This document shows, piece by piece, positions 48,091 to 60,151 of a DNA stretch of 64,000 nt. This DNA comes from Brachionus manjavacas. Taxonomy: Eukaryota > Rotifera > Eurotatoria > Ploima > Brachionidae. The notes below the pieces were generated by a model, which saw only the letters and a program-made list of their open reading frames with translations, was not told where the DNA came from and did not search any database. How positions within the stretch are numbered: the stretch's first letter is position 1; each line of letters opens with the position of its first letter. Both the position numbers and the translations under genes were made by a program. Where the stretch lies: assembly GCA_019054805.1 (NCBI GenBank), contig JAHQIY010000007.1:4221501-4285500 (forward strand), read 5' to 3'.

Positions 48091-49729
48091 ACTGCTCTAT
48101 TATTTTTATGTATATTATTCAAATAATTTAAAGTTCTTAAATTGATATATATTTTGAAAAAAAAAGAATTTTAAATTAAAAATGGTAATTCTATTTTTAT
48201 AGCAAAAAAAATTGAATCGGAAAAGCTAATATTAGCAAAATGTATTTATTCGGAATTTATATTTTTACAATTAAGCAATAAAATTTTATCAAAATTCATT
48301 TTAATTAATACAATGTAATTGTACAGCATCCAATTTTATTTAGATTATTATTAACGCTCAATTATTAATTTCTGCATAAATGAGAATATAGCTTGAATTA
48401 AACCAAAAGCGAATTTTTCTAGAAGTGAATAAATGCAATCAGTCAAAGTTACGGCAATCATTAGCTAATTGATCTTTTTTAAATGATACTGAAACGAACT
48501 CAAGTATCTTATGAATGGATTTTTTAAATCCATTAGTGGTTTGGAAGCTTTAGAAAAAATGGTGAGCAACCAAACTTGTATAATGTTATTATCCAGATCT
48601 GGTATTTATAAAATTTTTCAAACTTTAAAAATTAAGAATAAGCCAAGTTTCTGCTGATTCAGTATTTAGAGTAAAAAAAATTTTTTTTTTTAAATTACGT
48701 TTTCCATTGCCTAAAACCAATGTTTCACGATCTTAAAAATTTCCTAGGTCAGCTTGGTAAAACATACTGAATTTATAAAAAGGAATTTTTTCAAGCATAG
48801 CAAATAGAAAAATTAGATTTTTTAACCAAAAAAATAAAGATATTTCAATTGTGTTTAACTATGATCTAGAATATAAAAAAGTATCTTTTCTTAACAATAA
48901 AAACATCTTCTAATGCTACTCAATAAGTCAAGTACCTTATGTTTTTTATATTCCAAAAAAGACTCTTAAAAGCAACTTTGAATTTTTTTTTTTTTTTTTG
49001 AGAGATTAAATCTTCCATAGTTAAGAATACTAGCACTTGGGTCACCGTTGCAGATAAATCAATTTATTATAATAATAAAAGTAGTTTTATGAAGTAAATT
49101 CACAAATTTGATCAGTTAAGAATATGATGAGATTTTTTTGATTTAAATAAGTATAAAAAATTACAAATAAAAAAAAATAAGCAAGAACAAGAAACCTATG
49201 GAGCGAGAGTTTCATTATGGTAACTGTTGTTTTTTATTTTGTAAAAAAAAGAGACCAAAATCTTAATTAAGTCAAAATTAAATTTGAATTTTGATTATTT
49301 TTTCTTTCAGTCCAACTCCAAATCGATCGAATATTAACCAACAATATCAGAAAAAATAAAAAAGACTTATAACTATTTAAAATTTATGATTAAAGAAAGA
49401 AATTATTATTGAGATGATATCGTCAATTTTTTCACTTATTTTGAATATAAATTTAAATCTACCATTAAAAACTATTTCAAAAAGGATTAATTTAACAATT
49501 TTTTATAATCTTAAAAATTGTTTATCTCTTCCGTTTAAATCAAAAATCTTCCCGATGACTTTTAAAATATATGAATTTCAGGATTCACCAACTGTATGGC
49601 TTAGAAATTAAAATTTGAAAAATATACAATAAAGTTTAAAAAATTAATTGATTGTTTTCAAAAAAAAAATTTTTAAATTTGTTTACTTGAAGTTTATTTA
49701 AAATAAAATTATCAAATATTTGTACATTA
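48091..49729. other. Intergenic AT-rich spacer
   Basis: Follows the RNF7 stop; no exon, RNA gene or repeat recognised up to the foldback element. A short open frame at 49414-49611 has A/T-run composition and is not supported. Confidence 0.5.
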
Positions 49730-49737
49730 ATAAGGAT

Positions 49738-50278
49738 CATGGAAAGACAATGAGATCAAACTTTTAAAAAACTATTTTCCTTTCTGTACTTTTTGTCCTT
49801 TTTCTAATTATTTTATTTGGCCCTGTTCCTTTTTGTACTTTCTGTACTTTTTGTACTTTTTCTAATTATTTTATTTGGTCCTGTTCCTTTTTGTACTCTT
49901 TGTGATTAAGTTTAATTTTAATGATTTTATTAAAAGTTAAACGGGGTCCGGGGCGGAGCCCTGGTTTAGGGATTCGGGTATGCTGAAGGTAAGAAAAATA
50001 TTAGTTAAATATAAAATTTATATTTAAAATATTGATTAATAAAAGGTTTTTTTACCATTAAGAACAAAAAGTACAGAAAGTACAAAAAGGAAGAGGGCCA
50101 AATATAATAATATTCTAAAGAAGTACAAAAAGTACAGGAAGGAACAGGGCCAAATAAAATAATATTCTGAAAAAGTACAAAAAGTACAAAAAGGAACAGG
50201 GCCAAATAAAATAATTAGAAAAAGTACAAAAAGTACAGAAAGGATTTTTACTTTAAATATTTTCATTGTCTATACCTC
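49738..50278. mobile_element. Foldback transposon with internal minisatellite and 8-bp target duplication
   Basis: 541 bp flanked by ATAAGGAT at 49730-49737 and again at 50279-50286. The ends are inverted: left CATGGAAAGACAATGAGATC, right the complement of GAGGTATAGACAATGAAAAT. From both ends run head-to-tail units of about 50 bp built from CCCTGTTCCTTTTTGTACTT and TTTCTAATTATTTTATTTGG. There are about two copies on the left and about four on the right in inverted sense. The arms flank a unique GC-rich centre near 49940-49990 (GGGGTCCGGGGCGGAGCCC). No transposase frame is present, so it is non-autonomous. An 8-bp duplication is typical of hAT elements. Open frames on its minus strand are translations of the repeats. 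Confidence 0.85.
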
Positions 50279-50286
50279 ATAAGGAT

Positions 50287-53200
50287 ACCATTGCTTTTAA
50301 AATCAAATTAAAGTTTAAATTTATTCGAAATATGATATTTCTTCAAATTAATTTTAAAAAAAATTTTCTTTTAAAAAAAAGCTCAATTTGAAGTTTCTAT
50401 AACAATTTTCTATTAATAAATTATCAAAATTTTGCAAGGATGTTTTTTATTTATTCAAGAATTTATTGACTTCAAATTGTCCGTCCATCTAGAAGTTGCG
50501 GAAAAAAAATTATTGATGAGTTGGCTGACATGATTTTAAGGTTACTATATTAATTTTTCTTATTAATTATACGCCTAGACCGTTTTATTTGAACATCTAG
50601 ACACTTGTGTGAATTGTTAATTTTACAAGCTTAAAATCAAAGATAAATTTAAAGATTTTCTACTCATGCTTTCGGCGTGCAAATTTTCTCTAATCCATAA
50701 TCAAATACTTGGTCATTTTTAATACTATAAAAAATTTAAAAATAAACCATCATAAATCACCCAAAAACTAAGGGTCTGGGCTCTATTAATATTATTTATA
50801 AAGAGTCATAAAAATTTTTTACAATCAATCATTTCAAATCTTGTTTGTTCACTTTGCGCTCGCATTTTCGCTCGCTTGCGCTTAACCTTAATCGCTCAGG
50901 ACTAACTAGTAAATTGTTTTCTTTTTAAATGTTTATATTGTATTTAAATAGTTTCATGAAAAGAAAAATATAAAATCTCATTTAAATTGTAGTATGTGTA
51001 GATTGAGGTAGCAATTTATTTTCTCGACATTGTTTTAAGGGTATTTCATTTGATATCGAATGATAAATAGAGTTAATCTATGTTTAATAATCCAAAGATA
51101 TATCCAAGTAAATAAGATATTTACGAAGAAAAAAATTTAGATTTATTAAGATAGATCAAGATTGATTTTAGCCTCAAAACGAAACAAAGTTCTAATCTTT
51201 CGTTTCGCTAAATTAAATGAAATGTTCTACCTTTTTTTTTTAATTTTTTTATCTCAAACAATGTTTAAATAAACGTTTTGAGATAAAAATTAATTGAGAT
51301 TAGTTCAACTCACTGCTTTCGATTGAATGAGATGTTTGAGCGCTTATTAAATTGGTGTTTTTTTTCTTATCTTAACAAGTTGAAGAATTTTTCCATTTTT
51401 TTAGTTTTTGATTATTTTAACAAAACCTTGGTAAAACATGTAGTTTTTAAAGTAAAGATGGATTATATTTATTAAGTCAATAAGTGTTTAGACATGTTTC
51501 TAATTATACTTGCAAAGGAAATAACCCTGATATCTTTTCTTGGTCTTGATAAAACACTAAACTAATTTATTTGAATTTTTAGACTTAATGTAAAATCCAA
51601 GATATAAATTTAGATTCAAACTTGAATGGTTTACCAAGGTAAAAACGCATCAATTAATAATAAAATTCGACGATTACTTAAATTATAAATATTTTTAATT
51701 CAAATAAATTTTTTGTTAAATATAATTTTATTTAAACTTTTAATTATCATTCTTGTAGTGTTTACAGAAATAAATAATTATTATAATAAAGTTTACATGC
51801 AATTAATAAAGATTAATTTTCTAGGAGTAATTCAATAGCTAGAGATTTGAATTTTTTTAAGGTTGCTTGTGTTTCCTTTGAAAAATTAATTATAATAGAT
51901 ATTAAATCATTAAATTTCTAGACGCTGAGGTTAAATTTACAACAACGAGCTCTTAAGGCGCATCAATCAATTTGAAACCTAAAATATCTAAATTAAACTC
52001 TTTTATCTTTATTTATTATTTTACTTTAAAAAATATTTGTCATTGGATATGGACACTTTTTTAATTACTTCTAAATTAAAAACTTATTTCAAATAACCAA
52101 AATGTACTTGCTGGAAAGGTTTTGTTGGTTTTTTTTAAGGCAAATAGCAAGATGAAAGAATAAAACAAATTAAAGATTGTCCTCATTTATTTTGATTGAC
52201 ATTCTTAGCCAAATACAAAAAACAAAGCTCTTTAGAACAAAAATAAAATTATCTGTCACAGAAAATAAGGTATTATTCCAGAATGGCTTTTTAGGGTGGG
52301 CAAAATTAAAAATTAACTACAAAAATGGTTTCTATTTTTAAATTCGTTAAAATTTGAGGACACATTTTATGTCAAGCTGCTGCCATTTAAAGGATTATAA
52401 TTTTTTTTTAAATTTTTTGTTAAAATTTGAACGCAATCCAGAAGATAAACTTTTAAAATTAGAATTTTCAATTATAATACGGAGCCAATGGTGTCTAAAT
52501 TTAAAAGGTAACTAAAAAATTGCTAGAAAATAAGTTTTCCAAATTTAAAATTATTTTAGATTATTTCTAGAGCCTCACTTGAGAATATGTAATTTTCATA
52601 TTGACATAAAAAAAACCAACCGTCAATAGCAAGTTCTAAAAGAGAAAAAATTCTCAAATTTCATACTCATAATAAGTTTTTAATAAAATTTTCAAATCTT
52701 AATTTAATTTTTCAAACGTTTGTCACATTGCATTACTAATTCAGCTTTAAAATTTGGTTTTTGTTGTTCTTATTAATCACCAACTTAAATAAAATAAATT
52801 CAAATCTAAAAATTTTAAAGCATCTAATTCAATTCTTAGAGATGGGGGTGTCAAATTAGAATTTTTTTTCAATCATCACCTAGAAAAAGTTCAAATTTTA
52901 GGCCGTAAAAAATGAATGGAACAATTAATTAAAATACCGACACATCCGTATTGGCTTTTTGTGATTTTATGATTCATCATTAAAAAGATATTAAATTCGG
53001 AAGCAATATTTTTTCTTTGATTTTAAAGATTAGCTATTTTAGTTATTAATAAATTTTTCTCAATTTGATAGTTATCTTCAAACCGATGTTTTAAAAAAAT
53101 TGGCAAAATTAAATGGTAATTTATGCTTTAAATAAAATTGGTCTTATTTTAAGATGGCAAGTTAACTTTTCATAAAATATTCATGAACTAATTAGATTTT

Positions 53201-53350
53201 TGATCACGTTTAATTTTTCTGTTTATATAATTTTCTAATTATTAATTAAAATTTAAAAATTAACTTTTTCCAAACCAAAAAATTAAATTCTAGGAAAAAA
53301 ATTTCAATTTAAAAAATTTTTAATGAACATTTTTTTTAATTTTTGATAGT
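50287..53350. other. Intergenic region upstream of Vav
   Basis: 3 kb without recognised genes. A short CpG-containing patch TTGCGCTCGCATTTTCGCTC near 50855-50885 stands out from the AT background, but no element was identified around it. The Vav promoter should lie toward the right end. Confidence 0.45.
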
Positions 53351-56300
53351 ATGTCGAACCAGACGAATTCGAATAGCGACTGGATCGAATGCATCAAGTG
53401 GCTAAATAGTTTGAACAGTTTACCACTCGGCCTTAAGCAAAAATTTCTAACAGATCAATTACAATTGAACGAGTTTGCCAGTTTTTTGCGTGATGGCGAG
53501 TTTTTGTGCAATTTGGTCAACCAAATTGTGCCTGGCTGCATTGATTCCACCCTGATTAACAAACGAGCTCAAATGAGTCAAGTTTTGTGCTTGAACAATA
53601 TCCGCCTTTTCCTGTCCGCGTGTAAATCAGCCCGCTATTTCAGCATGTCAGACTCGGATCTATTCGATGAGCACATGCTGTACGATCTAGTCGACTTGGC
53701 TTGTGTCATTCGAACTCTCAGTATTCTATCCAAGAACCATCTCACTTTTAAGTCGACCAACATAAATGGTTTTGACATCACAAACTCATCTGCCGGTACA
53801 TCATTCAAAAGTGATTCATCTTCGAGGCGACTATCTTCAAGCGGGTCGCTGGACACAAATCAATTGATCCAAACTAATGACGATATTTACTATAACATTG
53901 TGCCTGCGGAAGTGGAGGCTCCCGAGTCCTATTACACTGATGAATCATTTTTGTTCAATGGGCTGTCTGATCAACAAGAAAAATCTGATAACCAAGTTTA
54001 CCAAACAATAGTGGCAACACCCAACAACAGTGTTCATCATCAACCTTTAAAAAGAGATTTTGTAATGAAGGAAATTTTAAACACAGAAAAAAATTTTTTG
54101 GATGGATTAAATATTTTAATGAATGATTTTCTGATACCGCTTGGAAACGTCCTAAATGAACAAGACAAAAATATAATTTTTACCAATATGAACAGTCTCA
54201 TTGAATTGCATACAAATTTGTACAATGATATATATAATGCATGTAAAGGTAAATAAATTTTTTTTAAAAAATTAATTGATTTCTTGTTAAATTTTGATAA
54301 TTCTTTAAAAAAAATTAAGAAATTTTGAAAGAAATTAATTTATTAACAATCTATTTTCTTGTAGTTTAACAAAACTTAAATTCAACTTTTTGCGTTTTGA
54401 AATTAAAAGAAATGAAAATATTCAATTTTAATAAATTTAGTTTCTTTACCCCAACTTGTTAAGGAAATCTTCAAGGATGAAGGATAAAAATTAAACAAAA
54501 ATTTTTTGACAGACCATAAAAAAACTTTTATTAAATAGAATGTTAAATGTTAAATATTAAATAATTTTATTTTATTGTCTTTTTTCAAGTGTTTATGGTC
54601 CCAACAATTAAAAAACTGTTCAACACATACAAAAATATACTTAGCAAAAATGTTTGCCAAATCATGTTGTGACTAATAGACAAAAAACTAAATCATTTAA
54701 TGTTTTTCTATTAAAAATTTCTTAAATTTTTAGTTTATTTCCTTTAAAAAAATTGACTGATCATAAATGATTTAAAAATTTTTACAGAAAAATTTTTTTT
54801 TCTAAGTGATATTAAGAATATGAATATTTTTACGTCAAGTTAGAAACTTGCAGGCTTTTACGGCCGTCAGTTTGGCCTGTTTTCAACGACCCTCTGTGAG
54901 GCCCTAAAACTTTTAATTAGATTTCAAAAGTTGATTTTTGCGTACATTTTTTTCTCATTTTATGTGATTATTTTACCTAAATCGAAATCTAAAAATTAAA
55001 TACTAATTTTATGGATTTTACTACCACTCCATTCAAAAAATATTGAGATTAAAAAATTTAAAAAAACCCACCACGCATTCTATTGGCAAATCTATTTTTA
55101 TCCATATGATAAAGAGTAAACATCCAAAATTTAAATTGAATACTTTAAAATTTAAATTTTTAAAAAATTCTAACTAAAACTCATTTTTTAAGTATTTTGC
55201 CAAAAATTATTGTTTTAAATTTCTTTCCTGAAATTTTTTAATTTAAAAAAAATTTTCTTTTTTTTCAATATAAAAAGTTTCATATTTTTGAAGAGCAGCT
55301 TTTGTCTTTTATATTTAAATTTTGGGCTAAAAGATTTATCATTATGATCATCAGAGATTTTTTGTGAGTGTAATATTTTTATTTTTTTAAATAACAAGAT
55401 TCTTTTTAAAATTAATTTTGTCTTCATGTCCTAATAAAAATCCAGTCAGTAATTTATTTTATCTTAATTAAATTAATAATCCAGATAGGTAGATGGATTG
55501 TTTTACAAAATTCATGATTTTTTCATATTTTGTCAGTTACCTCGGAATCAGTGATATCCAGAAATTTTTCTTATAACTTAATAATTCTGAGAATGCTCCA
55601 AGGTGCTTCAGAGTTTGTTGAACCAGCTGTTTTTTGTGCTTTAAGGAAAAATTTATTATTGAAATTTTGCGATTTATGGAAAAATTACATTAATTCATCA
55701 TCGGAATTAAACTATCCGAGCTAAAAGAAGCTATTAACAAAGCTAAAGATCAATCGGCTATGGGTTTTGACGGAATCTTTCCAAACTAGAGTTCTCGAAT
55801 TCTGTGATCTTTGCTAAAAAAATTGTTTTTTTCCTGAAGCTTGGAAGATCGACAAAATTTCAATGCTTTTAAAAAAAAAAGTTTCCTTGCAACCCTAATA
55901 ACTATCGTCAAATAAGTGCTACAAGTTGTTTAGGAAAATTACTGGAAAGAATAGTTTACAACAGACTTTATTCATATGTTGAAATAATAAAATATTAGCA
56001 AATGAACAATCTGGCTTTAGACGACTATGGACAACTGCAGACAACTTTATCTTTTTGATTCAAAAAATATCTGAGTCTTTTTGCAGATCTAAAAAGGTGT
56101 GCGGTCTCTTTTTGATATTTCTAAGGCATTTGAAAAGGTGTGGCATCCAACATTCTTGTCTCACAGCTCTTTCAAGGTAAAAATTAATGACCTCACATCA
56201 AATTCATTTCCAATTAGGACAGGCGTTCCACAAGGCTTAGTAATAAGCCCCTTACTCTTTAGCATATATATTAATGATGTTCCCAAAGCTGATCTTTCGA

Positions 56301-59300
56301 ACATAAAATACTCACTCTTTTTTGCAGATGGTCTGATTACTTTCTTCATATTTAAAAAGACAGGAAGAATAGAAAGATAAATAAATAGCTACTTAAAAGA
56401 AATAGAACCATGGTTATGCAAATGGAAGATGAAAATTTGCCCAAATAAATGTAGCTACCCAGTTTTCACAAAAAATAAGAGATATAATAATATTTTTAGG
56501 CTTCAGTTATTCAACAAAACTATTCCCTGTTCTAAAACTAATAAATTTCTTGGTCTTTACTTTGATGAAAGTCTTTGCTTTGATAAAAAATTAAAGAAGT
56601 AAAGACTAAATGCTTGAATAGACTCAGTATAATAAAAATTTTGTCTTCAAACAATTATTAACTCAATTCTGGATTATAATTTTCCATGTCTTAACTCATT
56701 GTCCGAATCAGGTTTACAAAAGTTACAAGTTATTCAAAATGCTGCTGTTAGATGCTAAAACTTCCTCTCAGAACCTCCTCTGAATCATTATTCTATGAAG
56801 CAGAAAATAAATTAAATATTAGTAAAATTGACCACAGACTAAGCAATCTCTTAGAAAATTACCTTCGTAATGCTCTTGATTATTCAGTTCCATTGACTAG
56901 TAGACTTGTTTCAGATTATCAAAGAGGCTTCGATTCTAGATTTATTACGAATCCCACTCCTTTATGTAGCTGCTACCGAATTATACAAAAATTTTCTGAC
57001 TCTTAAGATCTTATCTATGTTTTCTTATTTTTTTTTCTGATGCTCATGTTATTTTTATTCATTTTTAATTATTATTTATGTCTCTCATCCGTTCATTAAT
57101 AAACTAAAATAACTTACTTCAAATTTGAAATGTTTTAAAACTGTTTTAATTATTTTATTTTATTTTTTTTATCTGAAAGAGCTTATGCTCGAACAGAAAA
57201 ACAAATAAATAATAATATGTAAATTTACGAATTTCCTTGCAATTAAAAAGATACACCAAAGTAATTATTTTCATTGAAAGTAAAAAAAAATTATATTTTA
57301 ATTTTTTTTGAGTTAAAAATTAAGTGAAAACTATTTAGATTATTTAGATTTACTTAATTTTAAAATTGTTATCTAATGCAATAAATTAAAGGTGGACCCG
57401 GAAGAACACTTAGAATTTGTAGTGTATTTGAATTATTTAAAGTCGGTCTCATGAAAGAATACGCAGAGTATTTTTCAAGCATTGACCGAGCCAGGGCTCG
57501 AGTGGATTCATTGATGCAAGTTTCATTAAGCAACAATTCTTCTGAGCATACCAAAGAACTCTACATCCGCCAATTTCGATCGAAATTGGAAGAATGCTCG
57601 TCCAAAAGTAAATTTGGCAAATATAAACTAACCGATTTGATGGGTTTGCCATATCAGCGGGTACTGAAATATCATCTTTTGTTTAGCGAATTACTCAAGC
57701 AAACTGATGTAGACCACACAGCCAAAGATGTGATCAAAAAAACCAAGGATTCAATGTGCGAACTGGGCAACTATTTAAACGAATGCCAGAGAGACAAAGA
57801 AAATTTGAGCAAAATAGAATTTTTGCTAAAATTTTTACTTATTAACAACAACTCAAACGAAACTGCTCGTTCGTCACTCTACTCGACCAGTTTCAATCTA
57901 AATCTACTCAAAGACTATGGCCACTACATCAAAGATGACAAATTTCGAATAAAATCGATCGACTCAGGCGAAAGATACGCGCGGACAAGAACCTTTTTTT
58001 TGTTCGAAAAAGCGCTCATAGTCTGCAAATTAAAAGGAAACTACTACAACTACAAGGAAACACTTTTGATAAATGATTTCTCAATCGAGGACCACTACCA
58101 ATCCAATTTGTCATCTCAGTCATCAAGCAATCTTCCGCATGGCCTCATATCCAATCTGTTCAACAGTTCCAATCTAAACTCAACTGCCAACTTGTCGACC
58201 AGCTCTCTTAATTTGAATTCGAGCTCAAACGCTCACTCGCTGCATCTAATCAACCAGGAACTTTCAAAAATTTATTTAATTATCTTCAAAAATAAAGAAC
58301 ACAAAAAAGAATGGAAAGAGTGTTTGCTAAAAGCCAAAGAAAAAATGCGCCCAGAAGGGCAGCGAGCATTTAAGCACTTTTTTGAATTGACCAATTTTGA
58401 CCGAGAATTGGTCACGTGTTGTGTATGCAGCAAGTATTTGTTGGGACTATTTTACCAAGGCTACAAATGCTCGCAGTGTTCAAGCATAGCTCACAAAGAG
58501 TGCTTGACCAAAGTAACATCTACTTGTAGCTCATTCAGTTCATTGCCGATCCAGGCACCATTGTTGACCAGACCAGTGTCCAACTCCGGTGTCACAATAA
58601 CTCGCTCTTTGTCCACCAACTCGGCTAAGTCCAACTACAATCAGACTTTGTTGGCTCAAGCGATCTACAACTATGATGGCCGACCAGCACCGCCGGAAGG
58701 AGCTGCAGTAAGCTTCAACCAAGGAGACTTGATTCAGGTGACAGATGATGATGACGATGACTGGTGGAAAGGCGTTGTTGTTGCCAAAAATAAAGAGGGA
58801 TACTTTCCGCGCCGCCATGTCAGGGTCATGCAAAATCATAGGCTTAGTCACAGCTTGTCCTCCGGGCACTTGAGCCGTAACCTAAACCTAGAAGAGTATC
58901 CTTGGTTTTCGCCAGTAGATAGATTCATGGCTGATGCTATTTTGACCCGAATACCAAATGATCTATCGGAGACTATTTTCATGGTTAGATGCAGAAATGA
59001 CGGCGGATATGCCATTTCCATTAAGCACAAAGGAATTGTTGACCACATTAAAATAAATATTAATGAATTGAGCAATTCATCTTTGGCCTATCCGTTGATT
59101 ATTAATGATTCGGCCGAAGATGAAGACTTCACCCATGTGTACTTTATTGACCAACAGCATAATTTTAACTCAATAGTGTCACTCGTAAAGTATTTTAGTG
59201 CACACTTGCTAAAGGATAATTTTCCTCAATTGGACTCGACTTTGGGCATACCTTTTAAGAAAGCACTTCCGCCATATATTAGTGTTGCTGTGGCAAAGCA

Positions 59301-59481
59301 TGACTATAATCCGCCTAGTAAGGAGAATATTGGTGAACAAATTGAGCTTAAGGTTGGCAAAAAGTATTATTTACTAAGTGAGGAAGTGAATGGCTGGTTG
59401 AGAGTGTACAATTCGGATGGTCTTATTGGATTCGTGCCTGGATCGTATTTGAGCGGAAGCAAAGACTTGATTGAATCCTAG
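53351..59481 (+). CDS. VAV: Vav-type Rho guanine nucleotide exchange factor
   Basis: Two exons, 53351-54248 and 57392-59481; 2988 nt, or 995 aa, joined at phase 1 inside the DH domain. Domain order is that of Vav. Calponin homology comes first (about 10-135, WIECIKWLNSL, LRDGEFLCNLVNQIVPG). An acidic region has tyrosines in DDIYYNIV, ESYYTDE and NQVYQTIV that fit the autoinhibitory sites. DH follows (KEILNTEKNFLDGL ... LPYQRVLKYHLLFSELL), then PH, then a C1 zinc finger (HFFELTNFDRELVTCCVC ... HKECL). SH3 is QAIYNYDGRPAPPEG ... DDDDWWKG. SH2 has IFMVRCRNDGGYAISI, with the phosphotyrosine-binding Arg kept although FLVR reads FMVR. A final SH3 is AVAKHDYNPPS ... GWLRVYN. It activates Rac/Rho downstream of tyrosine kinases. 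Longer than human VAV1 because of Ser/Asn-rich inserts in PH and between domains. The only intron, 3.1 kb, holds a LINE. Confidence 0.95.
54249..55520. other. First part of the Vav intron
   Basis: AT-rich intron with no exon recognised. A small GC-richer patch near 54850-54910 (TTTTACGGCCGTCAGTTTGG) is notable but unassigned. LINE homology begins near 55540. Confidence 0.45.
55540..57215 (+). mobile_element. LINE relic (jockey-like RT, family 2) in the Vav intron
   Basis: Plus-strand broken frames give an ordered RT: LKEAINKAKDQSAMGFDGI (about 55720), WKIDKISMLLKKK, NEQSGFRRLWTTADNFIFL (about 56000), FDISKAFEKVWHPTFL and RTGVPQGLVISPLLFSIYIN. The catalytic box is degraded to FFAD followed by Gly instead of Asp. 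Then come LKEIEPWLCKWKMKICPNKC and TNKFLGLYFDESLCF, and a terminal part to 57005. The untranslated tail ends with the GAGCTTATGCTC hairpin (57179-57190) and an ACAAATAAATAATAAT tail. Stops and the D-to-G change show it is dead. It is clearly distinct from the family-1 LINEs at 15 and 19 kb. Confidence 0.88.
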
Positions 59482-60151
59482 ATTTGGTATTGAAATGGAA
59501 TGAAATTATTTTGCTCAGATTGTATGTTTAACCGGTGCTCTTTAATTATTATTTTCTATCAATTTTCATAGGTAATTAAGGATAGTTTTTTCTTATTTTG
59601 TTGGAAAATTATTTAATATTAATCAATTTTTCTATTATTTTTTTGTTAAAATGAATTTTTTTTATGCTTAAATTAAATACTAATTTTCTTAAATGCTTTT
59701 TTAAAAAAATTCTAAATAAACAAATTAAAAAAAAAGTATTTCTAAATTTTAACAAAGAAAAAACCACCGTATTCGTTTGTTCTATATTGCAGCTTCATAA
59801 AAATACAAAATACAAAAATCAAAATTTCAATTAAGTCATCCATCAGGTTTGGATTTTTCCCAATTTTTTTTTATCTTAAATTTTGAGTATCATTATTTTG
59901 TAATAAATTTATTTAACGAGTTAGAAGAAAAAAAAACAACACAATTTTTTAAATAATTTTTATTCTATCAATCTTTAAAAAATTTAATAACTAAGAGGAT
60001 AAATCTTGATAATAAAATTCGATAAGCACTGGAAAATAACAAAATTTTTCAAACAACAATTATTTTTTCTGTAAAATTTAGGACGAAAAAAAAATATTAG
60101 ATAATTGATTTAATATTTTTATTCTTTTTTTTTTATTTTATTCAAAAGAAT
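59482..60151. other. Intergenic region between convergent Vav and CLUH
   Basis: About 670 bp of A/T-rich sequence holding both 3' ends. Several AATAAA-type motifs occur on the two strands (for example near 59715). No other feature recognised. Confidence 0.55.

Noticed and set aside
50005-50266. Two minus-strand frames with repeating 'ALFLFVLFVLF'-type protein
   Set aside because: They translate the ~50-bp minisatellite arm of the foldback element; periodic and not gene-like.
58540-59075. Antisense frames opposite the Vav C1-SH3-SH2 exon
   Set aside because: Shadows of a strongly conserved coding exon; no independent similarity.
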